From Craterilacuibacter sinensis (lineage in GTDB: Bacteria > Pseudomonadota > Gammaproteobacteria > Burkholderiales > Chromobacteriaceae), in the NCBI RefSeq assembly GCF_009831765.1, contig NZ_WSSB01000010.1, positions 92,760 to 136,391 of the forward strand: a stretch of 43,632 nt of DNA, given 5' to 3'. The notes beneath the pieces were generated by a model. That model did no database searches. It worked only from the letters and a program-made list of their open reading frames with translations, and was not told the DNA's origin. Position numbers and translations under genes: made by a program. Below, piece by piece: positions 16,067 to 26,770 of the stretch; the first letter of the stretch is position 1, and each line of letters begins with the position of its first letter.

Positions 16067-17158
16067 TTGAAAAAACTAGTTATAGTCGGGCGCTATCCAT
16101 TCCAAGATCGAAAACTGGAAGGAATGGTGCAACGAATTGCAAATATCGACACTCAGATAGCCGATCATCCACGCATATACCTTGATCTATACGCACTTAA
16201 AAACTTGCGCGACACACATAGCCAAATCGGTAACACGCAAATTTATACAGCGAGCTTCCTACACTTTTGGAATATCCTCAAAATATTACAGAATGCAGAT
16301 AAAATCTATGTACATTCCATATATTTCTACGCACTCATACTTATACCTCTAATATTTACAAATAGGCGCATACCCATAATATTAGACGTACATGGAACAG
16401 TACCTGAAGAAATTGAGAACACAGGTAACAGGATACTAGCATACCTAATGAAACTAGTAGAAAAAGCTGCCTTCGCAAGAATATCACTTGCAATCTGTGT
16501 AACCAAAAAAATGGAATATTTTTATCGTAAAAAATACATAACCACGCGCGCTGAATTTATGTATTTACCTATATTCACAACGCAAGTTTGCCAGCAAGCG
16601 AATCAAGATGAAGTCAATGCCATTAGATCCAGCCTCAACATTCCAGAAGACGCTATTGTTTTTATTTATGCAGGCGGTTTGCAAGCTTGGCAACAAGTTG
16701 CCAAAATGATACACGCTACTAAACGCCTAATGAACTATGAAAATCATTATTTTATATTTTTAACTGCTGAAACAAAATCACTATCTGAGAAATTTCAAAA
16801 CACATCTGGAGTAATTCCAAAGAATGTAATCATTACGCACGCAAAACCAGAAAATTTAAGGAATTATTATGCATTAGCAAATTTTGGCTTCATACTACGA
16901 CATGATCACATATTAAACAAAGTTGCTAATCCAACTAAAATGGTAGAATACCTTTATTTTGGCATATACCCTGTCGTACTGACCGCTGATATTGGCGACT
17001 TTTTAGAAATGGGCTACGAATACATAAGCCTAGACAAACTAAACAGGACCAGCACACCACCAAAAAAATCCGAAATAAACCATCGCATCAGCCTAAAATT
17101 GCTAGAAGACACAAATAGTCAAAACATCGCAAAACTTTTATCAACAGTAATCTCATGA
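16067..17158 (+). CDS. Glycosyltransferase, GT4-like
   Basis: A 363-residue protein with a GT-B look. The first strand is KKLVIVGRYPFQDRKLEG, and a hydrophobic segment near 83-97 (IYFYALILIPLIF) may touch the membrane. PIILDVHGTVPEE is typical of the end of the N-terminal domain. The C-terminal domain has AIVFIYAGGLQAWQQV and a nucleotide-binding region around LRHDHILNKVANPTKMVEYLYFG, which contains the PTKMVEY element of GT4 enzymes. The start is TTG at 16067 with AAGG 10 bases ahead; the next ATG would delete the first beta-strand. The sugar specificity cannot be read. The gene is strongly AT-rich. Confidence 0.75.
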   Translation: MKKLVIVGRYPFQDRKLEGMVQRIANIDTQIADHPRIYLDLYALKNLRDTHSQIGNTQIYTASFLHFWNILKILQNADKIYVHSIYFYALILIPLIFTNRRIPIILDVHGTVPEEIENTGNRILAYLMKLVEKAAFARISLAICVTKKMEYFYRKKYITTRAEFMYLPIFTTQVCQQANQDEVNAIRSSLNIPEDAIVFIYAGGLQAWQQVAKMIHATKRLMNYENHYFIFLTAETKSLSEKFQNTSGVIPKNVIITHAKPENLRNYYALANFGFILRHDHILNKVANPTKMVEYLYFGIYPVVLTADIGDFLEMGYEYISLDKLNRTSTPPKKSEINHRISLKLLEDTNSQNIAKLLSTVIS

Positions 17159-18177
17159 AAAAAATGACGCCTGCAATAGAATACAAAAAGGATAAACCTA
17201 CCCTCACCAATACAATAAAATTGCATCTAGCGGTAATTTTTATTTTGCTATTTATAGCAATGCCCCACTTACCTGATTATAAAACATATCAACTCATCTA
17301 CGAAGAACGAGGCGGATACCTAGCGATTTTTGGCAGAGACCCAGGATTTGTTCTGCTAATAAACACTTTTGAGCCATTTATAAGTTACAATTTATTTCGA
17401 CAATTCACACTTGCACTACTGGCTTTCATAACTTTATTGTCAATTCAAAACTTACAGAAATCCTTACCATCAAAAATCAGTAATGTCTTTGTACTTGCAA
17501 TCACTCCTTATATTTTATTAAAGTATGGAATTCAAATACGCGAGGGCATTGCACTCTGCCTATGGTTAGCCATTATAATGAGCGCAGACAATCGACCAAA
17601 AATATTGCCATTTATAGCAATTGCATTAATATCCATTTCATTTCACATATCCAGCACACCACTCTGGGCATTATTGGCGATAGCTTTTTATTTTCAGCCA
17701 CATTTCCCTCGAACTGCCTCAATAATATCAATTTCAATCTTCGCCTCTTATATTTTCTTCGTCGCTGACGTTAGCAGATTAGAACAAGATGCTTTTTCTG
17801 GGCTAAACCAGAAAGCAATCACAATAAGCATTATTCAAATACTTTATTGGTGCATCTACATCTGCATTTTTCTAGCAGCAGCACTAAGCAACAATATTAA
17901 AACTCACAAACACACCCCCATGCCAAACGGAATACGCTCAATGCAATTTATCACCAAATCGGCGATGATCGGATTTGCAATTGGGGTATTTATTCAGGGA
18001 ATAAACTACGGATCTGAATTATTGCAGAAGGGGCTTATATCGGATCTAATGCGCATTGCAGCATTACTACTATTTATATATTCAACCTTATTGGCAGCAC
18101 AAAGAAAAAACATAATGAGTTTGTTTATATCGACATTTCTAATGATTGACACACTCCGAATAATCTTATCAGCGTAA
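17155..18177 (+). CDS. wzy: EpsG-family membrane protein, probable O-antigen polymerase (Wzy)
   Basis: A 340-residue integral membrane protein with about nine or ten hydrophobic segments. The N-terminus shows DYKTYQLIYEERGG and GRDPGFVLLINTF, the wording of EpsG-like proteins. KYGIQIREGIALCLWLAIIMS and a central FHISSTPLWALLAIAFYF follow. Wzy polymerases and EpsG proteins share this plan, and no other candidate polymerase is in the locus. A polymerase is expected beside Wzx, so the role is inferred. Its start overlaps the previous stop by four bases. AT-rich like its neighbours. Confidence 0.68.
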   Translation: MKKMTPAIEYKKDKPTLTNTIKLHLAVIFILLFIAMPHLPDYKTYQLIYEERGGYLAIFGRDPGFVLLINTFEPFISYNLFRQFTLALLAFITLLSIQNLQKSLPSKISNVFVLAITPYILLKYGIQIREGIALCLWLAIIMSADNRPKILPFIAIALISISFHISSTPLWALLAIAFYFQPHFPRTASIISISIFASYIFFVADVSRLEQDAFSGLNQKAITISIIQILYWCIYICIFLAAALSNNIKTHKHTPMPNGIRSMQFITKSAMIGFAIGVFIQGINYGSELLQKGLISDLMRIAALLLFIYSTLLAAQRKNIMSLFISTFLMIDTLRIILSA

Positions 18178-18191
18178 ACAAATTCACTACC

Positions 18192-19127
18192 ATGAAAAAC
18201 CAAAATAACAATTTGAAAAACAAAAAAATAATTGCCATTATCGTCACTTACAATCCATCTCTAGATATTCTGATTCGACTGTTCAACTCCATCGCAACCC
18301 AAGCAAATAATTTTATAATTATTGACAACGGAAGCGCAAACGCCGAGCAAGTCAAAACTTCATCCAATAAATATCTCAACTCAATTTTTATAAACCTACC
18401 GGAAAACAAAGGTATTGCATTTGCGCAGAATGTCGGTTTCCGCATTGCGGAATCACAAGGTGCATCATATGTGCTTACATTGGATCAGGACTCGTTACCA
18501 TCATCAAAAATGGTAAGCAATTTAGCATCAATCTTTGATCTACCTCATAAAAATAACGCTCCAATTGCTGCTGTCGGCCCGATTCTAAAAGACGAAAACA
18601 CCCAGTTACACCTCCCCTTATTTTCATACAAAGGCGGTAAAAAGCAACGGATTATACCTACACATAGCCATAGCATAATTGATCTAGAATTTTTGGTAAG
18701 CTCAGGAACTTTGCTATCGATGGAAGCACTTAAAGAAGTTGGATTGATGCGTGAAGAGCTTTTTATCTCTTATGTCGATGTTGAATGGTGTCTCCGTGCT
18801 CGATCATATGGCTACCGTATTGTGGCCAACTGTGCGACGACCATGCAACACAGCTTGGGTGACCATAGAATTAAAATTGGCCATTTGATCATACCTCTAC
18901 ACTCTCCGCTGAGGCATTTCTATCTCATGCGATCTGGTATATATATGCAAAAATTATTGCATCTGAGCCAGCCATGGCGTCGAGCTGATCGGCGGCAACT
19001 TTTACGCAGTTTTATTTTATTTAGCTTGATTGGTCTGCCAAGTCCAAAAGAGTTTATTTCGATGTGCCGAGGACTGCACGCAGGATTTAAAATGAAGGTA
19101 AAGTCAATTCCAACAATAGAAAATTGA
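18192..19127 (+). CDS. Glycosyltransferase family 2, probable rhamnosyltransferase
   Basis: A 311-residue GT-A protein. KIIAIIVTYNPSLDILIRLFNS and FIIIDNGSANAEQVK open it, LPENKGIAFAQNVGFRIAE follows, and the metal site is VLTLDQDSLPS (DxD, about residue 98). FISYVDVEWCLRARSYGYRIV is the catalytic acceptor-side segment. This pattern, particularly LTLDQDS and VDVEWCLRA, is that of the dTDP-rhamnosyltransferase group, which fits the complete rfbBDAC set. The acceptor sugar is unknown. The gene lies 14 bases after the polymerase-like gene. Confidence 0.8.
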   Translation: MKNQNNNLKNKKIIAIIVTYNPSLDILIRLFNSIATQANNFIIIDNGSANAEQVKTSSNKYLNSIFINLPENKGIAFAQNVGFRIAESQGASYVLTLDQDSLPSSKMVSNLASIFDLPHKNNAPIAAVGPILKDENTQLHLPLFSYKGGKKQRIIPTHSHSIIDLEFLVSSGTLLSMEALKEVGLMREELFISYVDVEWCLRARSYGYRIVANCATTMQHSLGDHRIKIGHLIIPLHSPLRHFYLMRSGIYMQKLLHLSQPWRRADRRQLLRSFILFSLIGLPSPKEFISMCRGLHAGFKMKVKSIPTIEN

Positions 19128-19156
19128 AATTACCACCCCACCGAAAAGAGCATACG

Positions 19157-19981
19157 ATGAAGCACGAGCACCCTCCTTTTAGCGTGTTAATGTCTACATA
19201 TATAAATGACAACCCATTTCACCTCAGGCAAGCATTTGAGAGCATCCTGAATAATTCTATTCGCCCTGTTTCTATTGTTGTCGTTGAAGACGGACCAATT
19301 TCAGAAGAGTCACAAAAAATAATTCTCGAATTCAAGAGCATTCTAAACATAGAATCAGTAAATATACCTAACAATGTAGGTCTTGGGCAATCGCTAGCTT
19401 TCGGAATAAAATTTTGCAAAACAGAATTAATCGCGAGATTCGATAGTGACGACATTTGCAATAGCAACCGTTTCGAATGTCAACTAAATTACCTAAAAAA
19501 CAATCCTAAAGTCGACATAATAAGCTGCTGGATTGAAGAGTTTGACACAAACCCTGACTTACCCACCAGTATCAGAAAAGTTCCAGAACTTCACAAGGAT
19601 ATCTTGTCGTTCGCAAAAAGGAGATCTCCATTCAATCACATGGGAGTAATGTACAAAAAGAGTAAAGTCATAGCTTCTGGTAATTATCAACATGATTATC
19701 TGTATGAGGACTACGCGCTATGGGTTAGAATGCTACATTCAGGTTGCATTTCCGCCAATGTTCCAGAAGTATTAATTAAAGCAAGGGTTGGGAATGGGAT
19801 GTTTGAACGCAGAGGTGGATGGAAATATGCCACAAGCGAACTGGTCGCTCAAAACAATTTTAGAAAAATTGGATTCATAAACTGGCTAGAATTTATTAGA
19901 AATATTGCAATTAGAATCCCAGCGCGTATCGTGCCCCCCGCAGTAAGAAAATACATCTATGAGCATCAATTGCGTAAATAA
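19157..19981 (+). CDS. Glycosyltransferase family 2
   Basis: A 274-residue GT-A protein. [23 protein letters not shown] and [14 protein letters not shown] open it, and [20 protein letters not shown] carries the metal-binding DxD (SDD). [15 protein letters not shown] and [11 protein letters not shown] belong to the acceptor half. It resembles the amylovoran/EPS type of GT2. The ATG at 19157 was preferred because GAAAAGAG lies ahead; the open frame begins with a TTG at 19124 inside the previous gene. The end overlaps the start of galU by 23 bases, in another frame. The donor sugar is not known. Confidence 0.8.
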   Translation: MKHEHPPFSVLMSTYINDNPFHLRQAFESILNNSIRPVSIVVVEDGPISEESQKIILEFKSILNIESVNIPNNVGLGQSLAFGIKFCKTELIARFDSDDICNSNRFECQLNYLKNNPKVDIISCWIEEFDTNPDLPTSIRKVPELHKDILSFAKRRSPFNHMGVMYKKSKVIASGNYQHDYLYEDYALWVRMLHSGCISANVPEVLIKARVGNGMFERRGGWKYATSELVAQNNFRKIGFINWLEFIRNIAIRIPARIVPPAVRKYIYEHQLRK

Positions 19982-20843
19982 AACTATCACCAAAGCCGTC
20001 TTCCCGGTCGCCGGGATGGGGACTCGTTTTCTGCCGGCCACCAAGGCCAGCCCCAAGGAGATGCTGCCTGTCGTCGACAAGCCGCTAATCCAGTATGCGG
20101 TGGAAGAGGCCGTCGCCGCCGGCATTACCGAGCTGACCTTCGTCACCGGTCGTAATAAGCGGGCGATCAAGGACCACTTCGACAAGGCGTATGAGCTGGA
20201 AAACCGCAACAAGAAGGCGCTGCTCGAATCAGTGCAGGGCATCCTGCCACCGAATGTCAACTGCCAGTACATCCGCCAGCCCGAAGCGCTTGGGCTGGGT
20301 CATGCGGTGTTGTGCGCGCGCGCAGCCGTTGGCAATCAACCGTTCGCGGTGACTCTGGCCGATGATTTGATGGATAGCGAACCGGGGGCTGTCGCGCAGA
20401 TGGTTGAGGTCTACAACCGTAGTGGCGCATCGGTGCTGGGGGTAGAGGAAGTGCCGCGCGCGCAGACTGGTGCCTACGGTATTGTCGAGGTGGTGGCAGA
20501 CAATGGCGATCAGCGGGTGACCAGCATTGTCGAGAAGCCGCATCCGGATGTAGCGCCATCGACGCTGGCGGTGGTTGGCCGCTACATCCTCACCCCACGC
20601 ATCTTTGACAAACTGGCAACCACCCAGCCCGGTGCCGGTGGCGAGATCCAGCTTACTGACGGCATCGCCGCACTGCTGAAGGAAGAGCCGGTATTAGCAC
20701 TGCCATTGGCAGGCACGCGGTACGACTGCGGCTCTAAGCTGGGCTATTTGAAGGCGACGGTAGATTTTGCGCTCAAGCACCATGAGGTGGGTTCGGAGTT
20801 TTCCGATTATCTGGCGGCACGGGCGGTGACGGCGGAAGCTTGA
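19959..20843 (+). CDS. galU: UTP-glucose-1-phosphate uridylyltransferase
   Basis: Makes UDP-glucose from UTP and glucose-1-phosphate. It has 294 residues. [23 protein letters not shown] is the nucleotide-binding signature, [19 protein letters not shown] follows, and TLADDLMD holds the metal Asp. [14 protein letters not shown] is also typical. The first residues (MSINCVN) precede the usual [12 protein letters not shown] opening. They derive from AT-rich DNA shared with the end of the previous gene, and no other in-frame start exists between. Base composition changes sharply at about 19985, so the conserved galU body seems joined to the imported O-antigen segment at its start. Feeds the locus with UDP-glucose, but it is also a general housekeeping function. 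Confidence 0.95.
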   Translation: MSINCVNKTITKAVFPVAGMGTRFLPATKASPKEMLPVVDKPLIQYAVEEAVAAGITELTFVTGRNKRAIKDHFDKAYELENRNKKALLESVQGILPPNVNCQYIRQPEALGLGHAVLCARAAVGNQPFAVTLADDLMDSEPGAVAQMVEVYNRSGASVLGVEEVPRAQTGAYGIVEVVADNGDQRVTSIVEKPHPDVAPSTLAVVGRYILTPRIFDKLATTQPGAGGEIQLTDGIAALLKEEPVLALPLAGTRYDCGSKLGYLKATVDFALKHHEVGSEFSDYLAARAVTAEA

Positions 20844-20885
20844 GCGCCTTCCCCCTAGCAAAGAGGCTTAACCACTGGGTATGGT

Positions 20886-20966
20886 GTCGGAGCGGCTTTA
20901 GCAGCGATATTTTTTCATTGGGCCGACGACATCAGCGAAAAGCTCGCGGCTGAAGCCGCGCCTACA
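20886..20966. repeat. REP/BIME-like inverted pair
   Basis: GGAGCGGCTTTAGCAGCGA (20890-20908) and, inverted about 35 bases on, TCGCGGCTGAAGCCGCGCC (20944-20962). They form the two arms of a BIME-like unit between galU and the convergent transferase. The same core occurs at 24769-24828. Confidence 0.65.
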
Positions 20967-21033
20967 GGCCGCGCTACAAATCACGCTATTTAGGATACGC
21001 CGCTTGGCAGCGGCTATCCCACCCTACAGTTGA

Positions 21034-22188
21034 TCAGGCCGCTTTGCGCGGTTTAATTGCCGGGCGCTTCGGGTTGGGGTTGGCTTTACGCAGCACCAGC
21101 AGGCGCGGAGCGCGGAAGGTGACCAAGCGGCGGTAGACCCAGACATAAGCGAACACAAACAGCAGTGCACACAACTGCAGCGCCCACTGATGGCGCCAGA
21201 ACAACAGTGCCGGCATGATGGAAAACAGCGCCACGCCCCACAAATAGGGCGCAGTCAGGCTGTTGCGGCGGGTCAGGTGTTTAGCTTCCTGGCTGCCCAC
21301 CATCCAGCGCACCAGTCGCTTGTACACCAGCATGTGAAAATGCAGGCCGTCCGGCAAACCGGGCGACATCTGACGCAGATGTTTTTTGCGGTAGATGGAA
21401 AACATCGTCTCGAATACCGGATAGATCAGCAACAGCAGCGGGAACCACGGCGATACCACACCGGGGTGGCGCGCCACCAGCAGCACCGCTAGTTCCGCCA
21501 GCAAGAAACCCACCAGATAGGCTCCCGCATCGCCGGCGAAGATCATGCCGCGCGGGAAGTTCCATACCAGAAAGCCCAGCATGGCGGCGGCAGCGGCCAG
21601 ACACAAGGCCAGCAAGGGCATGTCGCCCACCGCCAGCGATACATACGCCAACGCACAGAAGGCCAGTAGCGCCACGCCGCCCATCAGGCCGTTGTAGCCA
21701 TCGATGATATTGATCGAATGGCACACCCCACCGGCTGCGAAAATGGTCAGCAGCATGGCGGCGACAGGGAAACTGGCCAGCAAGGGGTCGATACCGGGAA
21801 TACCCAGCGCCGGCAGGATACCGCCCACGCTCCAGATGGCGATGGCCGCCGAGGCAAACGCGGCCAGCAGGCGGATCAGCGGGCTGACTTTCTTGGTCAT
21901 ATCCTCCACCAGGCCGGCAAGAAACACCGGGCCGGCCGACAACAACACGCCCCAATACAACTGATATTCAGGCTTCTGCCCGGCAAACAGCAATAAAGCG
22001 CCGCCAGCCAGCAAACCGGCCAGCACCGGCACGCCACCGATGCGCGGCGTCGGTGCGGCGTGAAATTTCTGTACCCCGCCCAGATCATGGTCCATGGACA
22101 GGTGGGCATGCAGATGCTGGGTGCGGATCAGCAGCATGCCGGTGAAGAGCGACACCAGCAGCGCGGTAAAAACGATGGCCAATAACAT
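21034..22188 (-). CDS. Undecaprenyl-phosphate GlcNAc/FucNAc-1-phosphate transferase (WecA/WbpL/MraY superfamily)
   Basis: A 384-residue polytopic inner-membrane enzyme of the PNPT superfamily, with ten to eleven hydrophobic segments. It would start repeat-unit synthesis by moving an N-acetylaminosugar-1-phosphate onto undecaprenyl phosphate. Motifs: DHDLGGVQKFHAAPTPRIGG after the first helix, NIIDGYNGLMGGVALL with catalytic Asp, and LVWNFPRGMIFAGDAGAYLVG. HFHMLVYKRLVRW is the His-rich loop. WbpL-like enzymes often pair with a WbpM-type dehydratase, which is encoded divergently 128 bases away. The start at 22188 was chosen because it begins the first helix and has GGA upstream; longer in-frame starts add a polar stretch. 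The very C-terminus is rich in Lys, Pro and Arg. Confidence 0.87.
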   Translation of the reverse strand: MLLAIVFTALLVSLFTGMLLIRTQHLHAHLSMDHDLGGVQKFHAAPTPRIGGVPVLAGLLAGGALLLFAGQKPEYQLYWGVLLSAGPVFLAGLVEDMTKKVSPLIRLLAAFASAAIAIWSVGGILPALGIPGIDPLLASFPVAAMLLTIFAAGGVCHSINIIDGYNGLMGGVALLAFCALAYVSLAVGDMPLLALCLAAAAAMLGFLVWNFPRGMIFAGDAGAYLVGFLLAELAVLLVARHPGVVSPWFPLLLLIYPVFETMFSIYRKKHLRQMSPGLPDGLHFHMLVYKRLVRWMVGSQEAKHLTRRNSLTAPYLWGVALFSIMPALLFWRHQWALQLCALLFVFAYVWVYRRLVTFRAPRLLVLRKANPNPKRPAIKPRKAA

Positions 22189-22305
22189 TAAAAATATCCA
22201 ATAGTTGATCAAAAATAAGCAAAAGCCATCACGACTTGGCAGGCGAGTATTGTAATTGATTAACGTTCGGGATGGGTTGCGCTTTGCTTCACTCATCCTA
22301 GCCCG

Positions 22306-22311
22306 TAAAAT
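22306..22311 (+). promoter_or_regulatory. -10 box giving a possibly leaderless mRNA
   Basis: TAAAAT at 22306-22311 (one mismatch to consensus) with a weak -35-like TTTGCT 17 bases upstream (22283-22288). Expected transcription start is about 22318, i.e. at the start codon 22317. No Shine-Dalgarno site is visible before that ATG. Confidence 0.4.
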
Positions 22312-22316
22312 GCCGC

Positions 22317-24233
22317 ATGCCTTTTACCTCCCGCCTGACCGAAGCCCTGTTGTCCTTTTCGCGCCACCACAAGATGGCGCTATTAATGCTGCTCGATACC
22401 CTGCTGCTGCCGCTGGCCTTGTGGTCGGCGGTACTGCTGCGTCTGGGCGGGGTGTGGGACCCCAAGCTCAATCCATTCTGGTGGATTTTTCTGGTACTGC
22501 CACTGTGGGTGATGCCCATCTTCATCAAGCTCGGCCTGTATCGCGCGGTGCTCAAGTATGTGGACGACAAGCTGGTGACCACGGTGTTCTCCGGCGTCAG
22601 TCTGGCGGTGTTGCTATTGATGGCGGTGATCATGATGGCCGGCATTACGCCGTTCCCGCGCACCTCCATCATCATTTTCTGGGTGTTCGCCATGGCCTAT
22701 ATCGGCGCCAGCCGCTTTGTGCTGCGCGGGCTGATCCGCCGTATCGACGCCCACGATGCGCCGCGCCTGCCGGTGCTGATTTACGGGGCCGGCCATGCCG
22801 GGGTGCAGCTGATGCTGGCCTTGCAGGCCGGGCGCGAGTACCGGCCGCTGGCTTTTGTCGATGATAATCCGCAACTGTGGCGCCGCACCTTTCGCGGAGT
22901 GGCGGTGCATGCGCCGGCCGAACTGCCGCTATTGATAGACGAATTCGCGCCCAAGGCGATTCTGCTAGCCATGCCCTCGGTCGGGCGCTCGCGCCAGCGC
23001 AACATTCTGCAGGCGCTGGAAGCACACCATATCCCGATCAAGAGCCTGCCCGGCATGGCAGATCTGGTCAGCGGCAAAGCCAGCTACGACCAGCTGCGCG
23101 AGATCGATATCGAAGACCTGCTAGGACGCGATCCGGTGCCGCCGCGCGTCGATCTTTTGTCGGCCAATATCGGCGGCAAGGTGGTGCTGGTCACCGGTGC
23201 CGGCGGCTCGATCGGATCGGAGCTGTGCCGCCAGATCGCCGCGCTGTCGCCCAAGCATCTGCTGCTGTTCGAGTTGTCCGAGTTTGCGCTGTACAGCATC
23301 CATCAGGAGCTGCGGCAGCTGGCACCCACGCTTGCCATCACCCCGCTACTGGGTTCGGTGACCGATTACGACCGCTTGCTATCAGTGATGACCGGCTTCA
23401 AAGTAGAAACGGTGTATCACGCCGCCGCCTACAAGCATGTACCCATGGTGGAGCACAATCCGGTGGCCGGCATTCTCAACAATGCCTTCGGCACCCAGAC
23501 CTGTGCCCAGGCCGCGCAGGCGGCCGGCCTTGCCACCTTTGTGCTGATTTCCACCGACAAGGCGGTGCGCCCCACCAATGTGATGGGCGCGACCAAGCGC
23601 CTGGCCGAACTGTGCCTGCAGGCACTGAGCGATGCCGGCAGCCGCACCCGCTTCGTGATGGTGCGCTTTGGCAATGTGCTGGGCAGCTCGGGCTCGGTAG
23701 TGCCGCTATTCAAGCAGCAGATCGCCGCCGGCGGCCCTGTCACCCTCACCCATCCCGACATCACCCGCTATTTCATGACCATCCCCGAGGCCGCGCAACT
23801 GGTGATACAGGCCGGTGCCATGGGCGAAGGCGGCGACGTGTTTGTGCTGGATATGGGCGAGCCGGTGAAGATCATCGATCTGGCGCGACGGCTGGTGCAT
23901 CTGTCGGGACTGGAAGTAAAAGACACGCAGCAGCCCAATGGCGATATCGAAATCCGCTGCACCGGCCTGCGCCCCGGCGAAAAGCTGTACGAAGAACTGC
24001 TGATCGGCGACAACACCCTGCCTACCCCGCACACCCGCATCCTGCGTGCGCAGGAACATTGCCTGCCGTTGGGCGAGTTGCAAGCCCATATGAGCCGGCT
24101 CAAGCTCGCCTGTGACGAGCTGGATGCCGAACAGGCGTTTATGCTGATGCAGGAAGTGGTGCAGGAATTCAAGCCCGCCGCGCAGACGGCGGACTGGCTG
24201 GTGGCCGCGAGCCGCGAGGATGTGGCGGGGTAA
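22317..24233 (+). CDS. UDP-sugar 4,6-dehydratase, WbpM/CapD/PglF type
   Basis: A 638-residue membrane-anchored SDR. About four hydrophobic segments lie in residues 18-140. A Rossmann-like domain follows (VLIYGAGHAGVQLMLAL, about 150-170), and then the catalytic SDR domain with VVLVTGAGGSIGSELCRQI at about 290. ISTDKAVRPTNVMGATKRLAE (about 410-430) has Met in place of the usual Tyr before xxxK, as in WbpM. RFGNVLGSSGSVVPLF and LRPGEKLYEELL follow. The family makes UDP-4-keto-6-deoxy-GlcNAc for QuiNAc or FucNAc. The needed 4-ketoreductase is not obvious in the window; the SDR at 11425 is a possible but weak candidate. A strong terminator follows (24276-24305). Confidence 0.88.
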   Translation: MPFTSRLTEALLSFSRHHKMALLMLLDTLLLPLALWSAVLLRLGGVWDPKLNPFWWIFLVLPLWVMPIFIKLGLYRAVLKYVDDKLVTTVFSGVSLAVLLLMAVIMMAGITPFPRTSIIIFWVFAMAYIGASRFVLRGLIRRIDAHDAPRLPVLIYGAGHAGVQLMLALQAGREYRPLAFVDDNPQLWRRTFRGVAVHAPAELPLLIDEFAPKAILLAMPSVGRSRQRNILQALEAHHIPIKSLPGMADLVSGKASYDQLREIDIEDLLGRDPVPPRVDLLSANIGGKVVLVTGAGGSIGSELCRQIAALSPKHLLLFELSEFALYSIHQELRQLAPTLAITPLLGSVTDYDRLLSVMTGFKVETVYHAAAYKHVPMVEHNPVAGILNNAFGTQTCAQAAQAAGLATFVLISTDKAVRPTNVMGATKRLAELCLQALSDAGSRTRFVMVRFGNVLGSSGSVVPLFKQQIAAGGPVTLTHPDITRYFMTIPEAAQLVIQAGAMGEGGDVFVLDMGEPVKIIDLARRLVHLSGLEVKDTQQPNGDIEIRCTGLRPGEKLYEELLIGDNTLPTPHTRILRAQEHCLPLGELQAHMSRLKLACDELDAEQAFMLMQEVVQEFKPAAQTADWLVAASREDVAG

Positions 24234-24275
24234 TGGGGATTTAAAAGCTCACGCTTCAGGCGCGAGCTTGCCATC

Positions 24276-24305
24276 AAAAAAACCCGACGAGCGTCGGGTT
24301 TTTTT
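24276..24305. terminator. Bidirectional intrinsic terminator
   Basis: Seven A, CCCGAC, loop GAGC, GTCGGG, seven T. It serves the WbpM-like gene on + and the ComEA-like gene on -. Confidence 0.92.
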
Positions 24306-24308
24306 CCA

Positions 24309-24680
24309 TCAATAAGAAGGTGTGGCCGGCTTGGAGACTGGTGGCTTGGCGCCCGGCATCGCAGGTTTGGCCATAGGCTGCTTGCTATCCGGCATGGCGG
24401 GCTTGCCCATCGCGGCTGCCGGCTTGCCCGGGCCTACACTCACATCTTTTCTCAGCATTTCCATGGTCTTGTCGCCGATACCCGGCACATTATTCAGCTC
24501 TTCTACCGTCTTGAACGGGCCGTTCTTGGTACGAAAATCAATAATGGCCTTGGCCTTGGCCGGGCCGATGCCATTCAGCGCCTCCAGCTCGGCCTGGCTG
24601 GCGCTATTGAGATTGACCGCAGCCATAGCGGCAGAGGACAGCAACAGGGCGCCGAGCAAACCGGCTAACAGTTTCTTCAT
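24309..24680 (-). CDS. ComEA-like helix-hairpin-helix protein
   Basis: A 123-residue exported protein. The signal peptide is MKKLLAGLLGALLLSSAAMA, with cleavage likely after residue 20. VNLNSASQAELEALNGIGPAKAKAIIDFR and FKTVEELNNVPGIGDKTMEML are the two helix-hairpin-helix motifs typical of ComEA, which binds incoming DNA in the periplasm during transformation. After residue about 80 comes a tail with repeated KPAMP/KPPVSKPATP units, rich in Pro, Lys and Met; most ComEA proteins stop before this. No other competence gene is adjacent, so the role in DNA uptake is inferred from the domain. It shares its 3' terminator with the WbpM-like gene. Confidence 0.82.
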   Translation of the reverse strand: MKKLLAGLLGALLLSSAAMAAVNLNSASQAELEALNGIGPAKAKAIIDFRTKNGPFKTVEELNNVPGIGDKTMEMLRKDVSVGPGKPAAAMGKPAMPDSKQPMAKPAMPGAKPPVSKPATPSY

Positions 24681-24768
24681 TGCACCGACTCCTTAAATGA
24701 TGAAGCAACCCGAATGGCTGCTTCAGCACTATAGGATTATTCGTACAGAATTTCAGGTGGCAAAAAAT

Positions 24769-24828
24769 ATCGCGGCTAACGCCGCCCCTACAGGCTAAAC
24801 CATTGTAGGAGCGGCATTAGCCGCGAGC
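24769..24828. repeat. REP/BIME-like inverted pair
   Basis: ATCGCGGCTAACGCCGCCCC (24769-24788) and the inverted arm GTAGGAGCGGCATTAGCCGC (24805-24824), joined by a short TACAGGCTAAACCATT loop region. It lies between the ComEA-like gene and the end of gltD; a third part-copy (TTCAGCCGCGA) follows at 24835-24845. Confidence 0.75.
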
Positions 24829-24852
24829 CGTCACTTCAGCCGCGATGGCGGC

Positions 24853-26767
<1,915 letters not shown>

Positions 26768-26770
26768 TTT

